A stretch of DNA of 64,000 nt, from contig NZ_CP108514.1 in assembly GCF_035989305.1 (NCBI RefSeq), positions 6,986,501 through 7,050,500 on the forward strand, given 5' to 3'. Positions 19,695 through 29,000 of this stretch are shown one piece after another (positions within the stretch are counted from its first letter, which is position 1; each line of letters starts with the position of its first letter). The DNA comes from Streptomyces sp. NBC_01233 (GTDB lineage: Bacteria > Actinomycetota > Actinomycetes > Streptomycetales > Streptomycetaceae). Position numbers and translations under genes: made by a program. Below the pieces are notes generated by a model that was given only the letters and a program-made list of their open reading frames with translations, was not told the origin of the DNA and did not search any database.

Positions 19695-19708
19695 CCAAAT
19701 ATCTATGG
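19695..19708. promoter_or_regulatory. Candidate ArsR-type operator in the divergent promoter
   Basis: CCAAATATCTATGG is an imperfect dyad in an A/T-rich patch, rare in this GC-rich DNA. It overlaps the ribosome site of the ArsR-rhodanese gene and sits 68 bp before the divergent MBL-rhodanese start. It is the natural place for binding, but no second copy supports it. Confidence 0.4.
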
Positions 19709-19775
19709 ATTACTGTAGCTCATGCGGGCGGTGACGCCTTCCGCCCGCCCCCTTCTCCACGTGAAGGACAGCTCG

Positions 19776-21155
19776 ATGGGATTCCCCGGAGATCACCTGA
19801 TCCCCCTGGTTGACGAAGGACTCGGCAACAGCGCATACCTCGTCGATCTGAGCGATGGCCGCGCTCTCGCCGTCGATGCGAGCCGTGACCTGCGCACCCT
19901 GTACACCGCCGCCGAGCGGCGCGGTCTGACCGTCGCCTATGCGGCAGACACACACCTTCACGCCGACTTCCTCTCCGGCGCCGTGCAGCTCGGCCACGAG
20001 CACGGCGCGTCGATCCTGGCCTCCGCCGCCGGAGGGCGTGCCTTCGGCCACCAGGGCTTGGCCGACGGGGACGAAGTCGACCTCGGCGGGTTCACCCTGC
20101 GGGCACTTGCCACCCCTGGCCACACCGATGAGCACCTCTCCTTCCTGCTGCTGGACGGCCGGGCAGAACTGGGCGTCTTCACCGGTGGGTCGCTGACAGT
20201 GAACTCCGCCGCCCGCACCGACCTCCTCGGCCCCGAGCGGACCGAGGAACTCGCCCGGGCCCAGTACCGGTCCCTGCGTCGGCTCACCGAACTGCCCGAC
20301 AACACCGCGGTATGGCCCACGCACGGGGCCGGCTCGTTCTGCTCCGCCCCGCCCGGGACCGAACGCACCTCCTCCATCGGCGCGCAGAAGCAGGCCAACC
20401 CGCTGCTGGCCGCACCTGACGAGGACACGTTCGTGTCCCAGCTGATCGCGAGCCTGGGCACCTACCCCGCGTACTTCGACCGGCTCGGCGAGGCCAACCG
20501 GCGCGGACCCGGCGTTGTCACCGGCACCCCGCTGCTGACCGAGCTCTCCGCCGAACAAGTCCGCGCCCTTGTTGCGGACGGCGGACACGTCGTCGACGTG
20601 CGCCAGGCCGCCGACTACGCCGCCGGCCACATCCCCGGATCGCTCTCCATCCCCCTGCGGGGCCAGTTCGCCACCTGGCTCGGCTGGCTCCTGCCCGACA
20701 CCGCCCCCCTCGCCTTCGTCACCGCCGACGGCCAGGACCTGAGCGAGATCGTCTGGCAGGCGTACAAGATCGGCTACGAGCGCCTCACCGGCCGCCTCGC
20801 GGGGGGCATGGACGCATGGACGGCCGCTGGCCACCGACTGGCCGCCACCGCGTTCGTCACCGCCGACCGCGCCGGGGGCAATCCGTATATCGACGTGCGG
20901 CAGGAGTCGGAGTTCACCGCCGGACATGTCCCCGGCGCGGTCAACATCGAACTCGGCGGCCTCGCCCACGTCGCCGCGGAAGCTCCCGAGGGCGCGATCG
21001 TGGCCTGCGGGCATGGCGAGCGCGCCATGACCGCCGCCAGCCTCCTTGAGCGCGCCGGTCACAGTGATGTCGCTGTGCTCGACGGCGGACCAGCCGACTT
21101 CGCCGCCGCCCACGGCGAGAAGCTCGTCCAGGGTGCGGAGGGCACCCGCTCGTGA
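19776..21155 (+). CDS. Second persulfide dioxygenase-rhodanese fusion (CstB-like)
   Basis: The 459-residue protein has an MBL domain with THLHADFLSGA (His60, His62, Asp64) and TPGHTDEH. A rhodanese domain without active Cys follows (VDVRQAADYAAGHIPGS). The final rhodanese has loop Ala-Cys411-Gly-His-Gly-Glu-Arg. The order is the same as in the protein at 10969, but the sequences are clearly divergent, so this is not a recent duplicate. The ATG at 19776 (MGFPGDHL) follows GAAGGAC; the longer frame to 19722 lacks a ribosome site. The stop overlaps the GTG of the MFS gene. Control is probably by the divergent ArsR-rhodanese protein; no ATACCC-type operator is present here. Confidence 0.9.
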   Translation: MGFPGDHLIPLVDEGLGNSAYLVDLSDGRALAVDASRDLRTLYTAAERRGLTVAYAADTHLHADFLSGAVQLGHEHGASILASAAGGRAFGHQGLADGDEVDLGGFTLRALATPGHTDEHLSFLLLDGRAELGVFTGGSLTVNSAARTDLLGPERTEELARAQYRSLRRLTELPDNTAVWPTHGAGSFCSAPPGTERTSSIGAQKQANPLLAAPDEDTFVSQLIASLGTYPAYFDRLGEANRRGPGVVTGTPLLTELSAEQVRALVADGGHVVDVRQAADYAAGHIPGSLSIPLRGQFATWLGWLLPDTAPLAFVTADGQDLSEIVWQAYKIGYERLTGRLAGGMDAWTAAGHRLAATAFVTADRAGGNPYIDVRQESEFTAGHVPGAVNIELGGLAHVAAEAPEGAIVACGHGERAMTAASLLERAGHSDVAVLDGGPADFAAAHGEKLVQGAEGTRS

Positions 21156-22435
21156 AGACCACTCCCATCTCGACGGCGCCGACGGACGCCTCCAGTCGTC
21201 CGGTACGCCTCGGCCTGCGCGAGAACCGGCTCCAGTTCACCCTGCTGGTCGTCGTCAACATCTGCGTCGGCGGCCTGGTCGGCCTGGAACGCACCACCGT
21301 CCCGCTCATCGGCGCCGAGACGTTCGGGCTGACCAGCGAGCTGGCCGTCTTCTCCTTCATCATCGCCTTCGGCCTCTCCAAAGCCCTCACCAATCTCGCT
21401 GCCGGGGCCCTGACCTCCCGCTTCCGCCGCAAGCAGCTGTTGGTGGCCGGCTGGCTGATCGGCATCCCCGTCCCCTTCGCTCTCGCCTGGGCGCCGTCGT
21501 GGGGCTGGATCGTCGCGGCCAACGTCCTGCTCGGCCTGAATCAGGGCCTGACCTGGTCGATGACCGTCAACATGAAGATCGACCTCGTCGGTCCCTCGCG
21601 GCGAGGACTGGCCACCGGGCTGAACGAGGCCGCCGGCTACACCGCCGTCGGCGTCACCGCCCTGCTCACCGGCTACCTCGCCACCAGCTACGGACTGCGC
21701 CCGGTCCCCGAGCTCATCGGCGTCGTCTTCGTCGTCGCGGGCCTTGCCCTGGCTCTCGTCGTCCGCGACACCGCCGCCCATGTCGCCCTCGAACTCGCCC
21801 ACCACACCAAGCCCCTGCCCACCGACGAGGGCACCGGCCTGAAGGCCACGTTCATCCGCACCTCCTGGCGCAACCGCTCGCTGCGCGGTGCCAGTCAGGC
21901 CGGACTGATCAACAACCTCAACGACGGCCTCACCTGGGGCGTCTTTCCCCTCCTGTTCACCGACCACGGCCTGGGCCTCGCTGCCGTCGGCCTCATCAAG
22001 GGCCTCTACCCCATTCTGTGGGGCCTCGGGCAGATCCCGACCGGCCACCTCGCCGACCGCATCGGCCGCAAACCCCTGATCGTCTACGGGATGCTCGTCC
22101 AGGCCGGCGGTTTCGTCCTCGTCCTCGCCCTGCTCGACCGGCCTCTGCTTGCCGGAGTCCTGTCCGCCGTTGCACTCGGCCTCGGCACGGCCATGGTCTA
22201 CCCGGCCCTCATCGCGTCCATCTCCGACCACGCCCACCCGGCATGGCGGGCCAACGCCCTGGGCACGTACCGGTTCTGGCGGGACATCGGCTACGCCGCA
22301 GGCGCCCTCGTCGCCGGCATCCTCGCCGACGCCCTCGGCCTGAACGCCACCGTGATCGCCGCCGCTGTGCTCACCGCCGCCTCCGGCCTGCTCGCTGCCC
22401 GTTGGATAACCGAGCACCGGCCCGACCCCCACTGA
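21152..22435 (+). CDS. MFS transporter
   Basis: The 427-residue protein has about 12 hydrophobic helices, with the MFS loop motif between helices 2 and 3 (AGALTSRFRRKQLL) and its second-half counterpart GHLADRIGRKPLIVYG. The GTG overlaps the stop of the MBL-rhodanese gene, so the two are co-translated. The context suggests export of a sulfur oxidation product or uptake of a sulfur compound, but the substrate cannot be read from the sequence. The first unit uses a TauE/SafE permease in the equivalent place. Confidence 0.9.
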   Translation: MKTTPISTAPTDASSRPVRLGLRENRLQFTLLVVVNICVGGLVGLERTTVPLIGAETFGLTSELAVFSFIIAFGLSKALTNLAAGALTSRFRRKQLLVAGWLIGIPVPFALAWAPSWGWIVAANVLLGLNQGLTWSMTVNMKIDLVGPSRRGLATGLNEAAGYTAVGVTALLTGYLATSYGLRPVPELIGVVFVVAGLALALVVRDTAAHVALELAHHTKPLPTDEGTGLKATFIRTSWRNRSLRGASQAGLINNLNDGLTWGVFPLLFTDHGLGLAAVGLIKGLYPILWGLGQIPTGHLADRIGRKPLIVYGMLVQAGGFVLVLALLDRPLLAGVLSAVALGLGTAMVYPALIASISDHAHPAWRANALGTYRFWRDIGYAAGALVAGILADALGLNATVIAAAVLTAASGLLAARWITEHRPDPH

Positions 22436-22491
22436 ACGACCGGCCTGCCCGTCCCGCACGGCTCTGGTGTGAGAGGCCGGAGCGACGTGGA

Positions 22492-22940
22492 TCAGACCTT
22501 CTCGATGGTCACGCGGGGGTGGTCGGCGGTGAGCATGGTGATGTCCTCGACGTCAGCGTCGAGATGGTCACTCGCCCCCGCTGGGCGAGGGCGGTGGCGC
22601 AGAGCATGGCGTCGATGGCGTACTTGTGGCCATGCAGCCCGGACGCGCGCAGCAGAGTGGCGGCGGACTGGGCGAGGGTCTGGGTGACCGGCTCGACCCG
22701 CAATCGGGACAGCGTCCATTTGAGGGCGGCGTCATTGATCCGGGGGTGGACCACCTCGACGAGCACGGCGGCCGAGGCGATCACCAGAAGGTCGGCGTCG
22801 CGGGCGGCGGTGAGCCACTCGTGGACCTCGCGGTCGCGCTGGACGGCCTCGGCCAGGCCCTCGCTGTCCCGTCGCACGACGCCCTCGGCCCGGGTTCCCG
22901 CCGTTCAGCACGGACCGGTACCCCGTCAGCGATTCGGTTC
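22492..22940 (-). pseudogene. PIN-domain toxin (VapC-like), frameshifted
   Basis: The PIN core is recognisable: DSEGLAEAVQRDREVHEWL, LVIASAAVLVEVVHPRIN (conserved Glu) and GHKYAIDAMLCATALAQRG (conserved Asp). Near 22562 one base seems to be missing; the expected end (DVEDITMLTADHPRVTIEKV) continues in another frame to 22492. The N-terminus, where the first catalytic Asp should sit, is also scrambled, and no antitoxin gene remains. The toxin is dead. Confidence 0.75.
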
Positions 22941-22944
22941 CGCC

Positions 22945-23205
22945 GTCCATCTCGTCCTGCCGGTCACGTTCACGCCGAGGCTGCGCGGTGACACCTTGTT
23001 GCCGTCGAGGCGTTGGTGTGTGTCGCCGGCCATGAACAGATCGTCGGGCCCGGGGCGACCAGCGTCCGCAGCAAGCGCCACCGCGCCGGGTGGAGGTCCT
23101 GGGCTTCGTCGATCACCACGTGGCGGAAGGGACGGTCGGTACGCGGCTCCAGCGCTTCCGGTAACGTCGCCCGCGGGCCGGACAGGATCAGGACCGATGT
23201 GAATC
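22945..23205 (-). pseudogene. Fragment of a UvrD/Rep-type helicase
   Basis: The minus strand encodes the helicase motif II region: RPFRHVVIDEAQDLHPARWR (Walker B DEAQ) followed, after a one-base shift near 23070, by PDDLFMAGDTHQRL. The rest of the protein is gone. It is joined directly to the PIN remnant, so two unrelated gene scraps sit against the left flank of the Wadjet operon. Confidence 0.7.
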
Positions 23206-23262
23206 GGCCAAGTACGTAAGTCCCTGCCGATCATGGACCGCGCTCCAGGAGGATGGCGGGCA

Positions 23263-24831
23263 ATGGACATGACTTCTCCGCAGGCGGAGGGCCCGCCCGA
23301 CGCGTACGGGCCCTTCGCGCATCTCACGGCTCCGAACGTGCTGCTCTACCGCGTGGTGATGCGGGCCTTCCTCGTCGCCAAGGAGCGGTTCGCCGTGCAT
23401 CTGCGGCCCGAGGACGTGTACGCGGGGCTGGCCTCCGGGGCCCGGCCGACCGAGCTCGACGCCGTGGTCAAGGCGCTCGACAGCCTGGTGGGGTGGGGGA
23501 ACCTGCGCGCCGATCCGGACACCGGGCGGGTCACCGCCGTCGAGGACTTCTACCGCAAGCGGTTCATCTACCAGCTCACGCGGGAGGGCGAGGCGGCGGA
23601 GGAGGCCCTGTCCGCGTACGACGAGGCGCTCGGGCGGCGGGGCGCGCTGCAGGCCGTCGCGCTGCACGACATCGTGACGCAGTTGCGGGCCCTGCTCGTG
23701 CTGGCGGCCGAGGAGGAGCCCGATCCGGCCAAGGCGCATCTGGCGCTGGACGGGCTCGCGAGTCGTTTCGGCGCGCTCGCCGACAATGCGCGGGCCTTCA
23801 TGGGCTCGCTCCAGCGGACCATCGACCTCCACGACGTGGGGGAGGAGGTCTTCCTCGCCTACAAGGACCAGCTCATCCAGTACCTGGAGCGGTTCATCCA
23901 GGACCTGATCACCCTCGGCGGGCGCATCGCCCGGCTGATCCTGGAGCTGGAGGAGGGCGGGAGCATCGAGCAGCTGTTGCGGGCTGCGGCCGCCCGTGAG
24001 GCGGCGGACGCCACCCCGCAGGAGGCGGCGTACGCGGGGCAGGCCGCGTACGAGCGGTGGGCCGGCCGGTGGGCGGGGCTGGCGGCCTGGTTCCTCAGCC
24101 GGGACGGCCGGGAGTCGCAGGCCCGGCTGCTGCGCGGCCGGGCACTGGGCGCGATCCCGCAGCTGCTGGCCGTCGTACGGTCGCTGAACGAGAGGCGGGC
24201 CGGGCGTTCGGACCGCTCCGCCGACTTCCGCACCCTTGCGCGCTGGTTCGCCGAAGCGCCCGACGACGACGCCCGGCACCGGCTGTGGCGCACCGCCTTC
24301 GGGCTGTACCCGGCTCGGCACCTGACCGTGGATGCCGAGACGCTGGCCGCCCGCCACGCCCGTCCCGAGCCCGCGGGAACCGCATGGGCCGATGCCGCGC
24401 CGCTGCGGATCAGCCCGCAGCTGCGCCGCACGGGAAGCTACGAGCGGCGCGGCAAGCCCCGCAGGGTCGAGGACCGGCAGGAAGCGCGCCGACTGCTCGC
24501 CGAGACGGCCGCCAAGCAGGCCGCCGAGACAGTGGCCGCCCGGGCCCGGCTCGTCACCCACGGCGTCACCAGGCTGTCCGGACTCGGCGAGCTCGACCCC
24601 CTCAGCTTCCGGCTCTTCCTGCAGCTCCTCGGCGACGCGCTCGCCACCTGGCGGCCCGGTATGACGCACACCTCGGCCACCAGCGGGGACGGCTCCATGG
24701 AGATCCGGCTCACCGCGCCGACCGACGGGTCCACGGCCGAGGTCCGCACACTGGACGGGACCTTCCGCGGCCCGGACCACACCATCGAGATCGTCGACCT
24801 CGCAGAAGGAAGAGGAGGGAGCGGAGCGTGA
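23263..24831 (+). CDS. jetA: Wadjet type III JetA (DUF2397)
   Basis: The 522-residue protein belongs to the DUF2397 (TIGR02677) family: an N-terminal winged-helix-like region (HLTAPNVLLYRVVMRAFL, LRPEDVYAGL) followed by long helices through the middle. In Wadjet complexes JetA is the kleisin-like subunit that bridges the SMC-like JetC. It acts in the cytoplasm against closed circular plasmids. The ATG at 23263 is chosen because AGGAGG lies 9 bp upstream; the ATG at 23233 has no such site. The last codons overlap the start of jetB by GTGA. First gene of a compact four-gene operon. Confidence 0.93.
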   Translation: MDMTSPQAEGPPDAYGPFAHLTAPNVLLYRVVMRAFLVAKERFAVHLRPEDVYAGLASGARPTELDAVVKALDSLVGWGNLRADPDTGRVTAVEDFYRKRFIYQLTREGEAAEEALSAYDEALGRRGALQAVALHDIVTQLRALLVLAAEEEPDPAKAHLALDGLASRFGALADNARAFMGSLQRTIDLHDVGEEVFLAYKDQLIQYLERFIQDLITLGGRIARLILELEEGGSIEQLLRAAAAREAADATPQEAAYAGQAAYERWAGRWAGLAAWFLSRDGRESQARLLRGRALGAIPQLLAVVRSLNERRAGRSDRSADFRTLARWFAEAPDDDARHRLWRTAFGLYPARHLTVDAETLAARHARPEPAGTAWADAAPLRISPQLRRTGSYERRGKPRRVEDRQEARRLLAETAAKQAAETVAARARLVTHGVTRLSGLGELDPLSFRLFLQLLGDALATWRPGMTHTSATSGDGSMEIRLTAPTDGSTAEVRTLDGTFRGPDHTIEIVDLAEGRGGSGA

Positions 24832-26078
24832 TGACGACCCCGCTCGCCGAAGTACTCGACGGGCAGCACGCCGCCGAGCGGCGCAAGGCGGCCCGTGCCC
24901 TGCTGAAGCAGCCCCTGCTGCTCGCGCACGGCGCGTACGCCGACGAGTTCCGCCTCGTCCGGCGGCACGCCTCCGAGCTGCGCGACTGGTTCGACCGCAA
25001 CACCGGCTGGTCCCTCCAGGTGGACGCCGAGACCGCCCGGCTGGGCAAGATCCCCGGTGTGCCGGACGACGCCACGCACCCGGCGCGCGAGGTCACCCGT
25101 AGCGCCGTCCCCTTCAGCCGCCGTCGGTACGTCCTGCTCTGCCTCGCCCTCGCCGCCCTCGAACGCGGCGAGGCGCAGATCGCGCTGGGCCGCCTCGCAG
25201 ACCAGATCATGCTGGACGCCAAGGACCCCCAGCTGGCCGCGGCGGGCATCCAGTTCACCCTGGACCGCCGTGACGAGCGGCTCGACCTGGCCGCCGTCGT
25301 GCGGCTCCTGCTCCACCTCGGAGTCCTGCGGCGCGTCGCCGGAGACGAGGACGCGTACGTCAGTGGAGCCGGCGACGTCCTGTACGACGTCGAACGGCGG
25401 GTCCTCGCAGGTCTCCTCGCCACCCGCCGGGGACCCTCCACCGTCCGGGCCGAAACGCCGGATGCCCGGCTCGCCGAACTCGCCGCGGAAACGGCCCTCG
25501 ACAGCGACGAACTGCGCTTCCGCGCCCTGCGCCGCTCGCTGACCCGGCGGCTGCTCGACGACCCCGTCCTCTACTACGACGAGCTGACCGATGCCGAGCT
25601 CGGCTACCTCACGCGCCAGCGCGGCTTCCTCACCGCCCGCATCAGCGAACTGACCGGGCTGGTCGCCGAAGTGCGGGCCGAAGGCATCGCCATGGTCGAC
25701 CCCGAGGACGACCTCACCGACGTCCGCATGCCGGAATCAGGGACCCGCGGCCACATCACCCTCCTGCTCGCCGAGTACCTCACGGCGGTCGGAGGCCTGG
25801 TCGTCCCCATGGGCGACCTTGAGCGCCGCGTCGTCGAACTGGCCGCCGAACACAGCGGATTCTGGTCCAAGTCGGCTCGTGAGCCAGGGGCCGAGGCCGA
25901 CTTGGCCGAGCAGGCCGTCGCCCGGCTGGCCGCTCTCGGCCTGGTCGCCCGCACGGCCGACGGGGTCGTGCCGCGCCCGGCGCTCGCCCGCTACGCGGTC
26001 GGACAGACCGTCGTACTCGAACCCCGTACAGCCGGCACCGCGCAGGTGCCCGCGCAGCGAAAGGCGTACCTGCCTTGA
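24828..26078 (+). CDS. jetB: Wadjet type III JetB (DUF2398)
   Basis: The 416-residue protein is of the DUF2398 (TIGR02678) family. It starts at the GTG overlapping the jetA stop, or at the ATG one codon later, behind AGGAGGGAG. It is helical with winged-helix-type segments (SRRRYVLLCLALAALERGE near residue 95, and a C-terminal winged region ending RKAYLP). JetB is the MukE-like accessory subunit. Its stop overlaps the TTG start of jetC, so stoichiometric co-translation is likely. Confidence 0.93.
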   Translation: MMTTPLAEVLDGQHAAERRKAARALLKQPLLLAHGAYADEFRLVRRHASELRDWFDRNTGWSLQVDAETARLGKIPGVPDDATHPAREVTRSAVPFSRRRYVLLCLALAALERGEAQIALGRLADQIMLDAKDPQLAAAGIQFTLDRRDERLDLAAVVRLLLHLGVLRRVAGDEDAYVSGAGDVLYDVERRVLAGLLATRRGPSTVRAETPDARLAELAAETALDSDELRFRALRRSLTRRLLDDPVLYYDELTDAELGYLTRQRGFLTARISELTGLVAEVRAEGIAMVDPEDDLTDVRMPESGTRGHITLLLAEYLTAVGGLVVPMGDLERRVVELAAEHSGFWSKSAREPGAEADLAEQAVARLAALGLVARTADGVVPRPALARYAVGQTVVLEPRTAGTAQVPAQRKAYLP

Positions 26079-29000
26079 CCCCCCGTCCCGTACTCCCCGC
26101 CCCTGCGCGTCCCCGCTGGCAGCCCCTGCGGATCGGTCTCGTCGACCTCTTCCACTACGACGTGGAGGAGTTCCACTTCCGCGACGGCCGGCTGCTGCTC
26201 CGGGGGAACAACGGCACCGGCAAGTCCAAGGTGCTGGCCCTGACCCTGCCCTTCCTCCTCGACGGGGACCTCAGCGCCCGTCGAGTGGAACCGGACGGGG
26301 ACGCCGGCAAGCGGATGGAGTGGAACCTCCTGCTCGGGGGTGAGCACCCGCACTCCGAACGCCTCGGCTACACCTGGGTGGAGTTCGGCCGCCGTGATGA
26401 GGTGAGCGGCGAGGAGCAGTTCCGTACGCTCCTGTGCGGGCTCAAGGCCGTCAGCGGGCGCGGCATCGCCCGGCACTGGTGGGCGGTGACCGGGCAGCGG
26501 ATCGACCACGGCCCGGCCGATATGCGCGCGGACGCGTCACTGAGCCTGCTCGACGCCACCGGCACCGTCCTGTCCCGGGACCGGCTCATCGAGGCGGTCG
26601 CCGGCCGGGGCCTGGTCTACGACCAGGCCAAGGCCTACCGCCGGGCCGTCGACGAGGCGCTGTTCGGCCTCGGGGAGCAGCGCTACGCAGCCCTCGTGGA
26701 CCTGCTCATCCAGCTGCGCCAGCCCCAGCTGTCCAAGCGTCCCAACGAGGCCGCCCTCTCCCGCGCCCTCACCGAGGCCCTTCCGCCGATGGACCAGGCC
26801 GTCATCGCGGATGTGGCCGAGGCCTTCCGCTCCCTGGACGAGGAGAAGGAGGAGCTGCGGGCGGCCGGGGCCGCCGAACGGGCGGCCTCCGTGTTCCTCG
26901 ACCACTATCGGCGCTACGCCCGCACGGCCTCCCGCCGTCGCGCCCGTCTCCCGCGCAGCGAACACTCGAAGTACGAGCAGCTGCTGCGCGATCTCGCCGA
27001 AGCGCAGGCCGGGAAGACCGCGGCGGAGGAGGACCGGGCGGCCGCGGAGGAGCGCGTCGCCACACTGACCGAGACCCGGGCGAGGCTGGAGGCGGCCGAC
27101 GCAGCCCTGCGCGAGGGCCCGGAGATGCGCAGTGCCCGCGAACTGGAGCGGGTCGCACAGGCGGTGGACCGGGCGGAGATCGACTGTGCCCGCGCGCGCG
27201 ACGACCGGGAGAAGGCCTCCCTTCAGCACACCAAGGCGCTCGACCGCCTCGGTGCTGCGGAGAACCGGCTCAGGGTCGCCCGGGAGCTGTCCGGGGACAC
27301 GCTGCTCCGGGCCCGGGAGACGGCTGCGGCAGCCCGGCTGAACCTTCCCGGAGGCGAGGGACAGGCGGTTGCCGACCTGCGGGCCGCGGTGGCCGAAGCG
27401 ACCGACCGCAGGCACCGCACCCTCACGCACGTCGAGGCGCTCGCCGACCAGGCCGAGGCGGCGGCGGCCGGGCGCCGGGCCGCCGTACTCCGGCTCGACG
27501 AGACGGAGACCGAGCTGGCGCACGCCGCCGAGGCGCTGGACACGGCCGAGGACACGGCGCAGGCCGCCGGACGGGCTCTGGTCGATGCCGTACGCGAGCA
27601 CGCGGGCCGGTGCGGGGAGCTGGCGTACGCCGACCCGGCCGGACTTCTGGACGAGCTCCAGGAGTGGACCCGGCACCAGGACGGCCCCTACCCGGCGCGC
27701 CGCCGTGCCGCGGAAGCACACAGCGCCACCGCAGCGGTACTCGCCGACCAGGCGGCGGAATCAGCACAACACCGGGCCGGCCTGGCCGCCCGGACCCGCG
27801 ACGCCGAACAGGAACTCGCCGGGCTGGAGTCCGGCGGTCGGCGCGGGCCGCAGGCCCCGTACACCCGGACCCCCGGCCTGCGGGACCAGGCACCCGGTGC
27901 CCCCCTGTGGCGGCTGATCGACTTCCGGGAGGAGGTCGCGGACCACGACCGCGCCGGGCTGGAGGCGGCCCTGGAGGCGTCCGGGCTGCTGGACGCGTGG
28001 GTGCGCCCGGACGGAGCGGCCGTCGCCGTGGACGGTCACGACGTACTCCTCGCCCCGAACACGGGACCGGTCGAGGGGGCGTCGCTCGCCGACGTACTGC
28101 GCCCGGCCGTGGACCACGGAGACGCGCAGGCCGCACAGGTCGCAGTGGAGGCGGTGGCCCGGCTGCTGGAGGCGATCGGCCTCGGCGGGACCTCCGGTGA
28201 CACGGCATCGGCCGGCGATGTACCGGGCGCCGGCCCGTTGGGCATCGGGGCCACGGACGGCACCTGGGTCGCGCTGGACGGACGCCACCGCGTCGGCGTC
28301 CTCACCGGCCGTTGGACCAAACCCGCCGCCGAGTACATCGGAGAGGGCGCCCGGGAAGCCGCGAGGCGGACCCGGATCGCAGCACTGCAGGTTGAACTCT
28401 CCCTCCTGCGGCAGGAGTCGGCCGACGCTGAGGGGCAGGCGCAGGCTCTGGCGACCCGCCGTCGTACGCTCGACACCGAGCTGGCCGCCGTGCCCGACGA
28501 CGCGCCCCTGATCCGGGCACACGCCGACGCCGCGGCTGCCGCCGACACCATGCGCCGGGCGCGGACCCGGTGCGACGAGCGGGCCGCCGAGGTGACGGCC
28601 GCAGCCGAGCGGGCAGAGTCGGCCGCCGCCGAACTGCACGAGACCTCAGCCGATCTGGGGCTGCCCCCGGACCGGCCGGCACTGGCCGCCGTACGGCAGG
28701 CCCTCGCCGAGCTCGACGTCGTCCTGGCCGGACTCTGGCCCGCACTCCGCGAGCGGAGCGAGGCGTCCCGGCAGGCGGACGACGAACGCGAAGAGGCGGT
28801 CCGGGCAGGGGAGCGGACCGCCGAACTCGCCGTTCGTGCGGAGGAGGCCGCCCGTGAGGCGGCAGCCGCGGACGAGCGGCTGGCCACGCTGCGTTCAACC
28901 GTCGGCGCCGCCGTCGCAGAGCTGGAGCGGCTGCTCGCGGAGACCGCAGAAGCCCTGCGCGGCTGCGCCGCCGACCAGGAGCGCGCCCAGGACCAGCACA

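Noticed and set aside
21046..23202. A 718-residue plus-strand frame over the MFS gene and beyond
   Set aside because: Arg/Pro-rich off-frame reading of the MFS gene, then antisense to the PIN and helicase remnants.
22926..23327. A 133-residue minus-strand frame spanning the jetA start
   Set aside because: Only its C-terminal third carries helicase sequence; the rest is antisense of jetA, so it was kept only as a helicase fragment.
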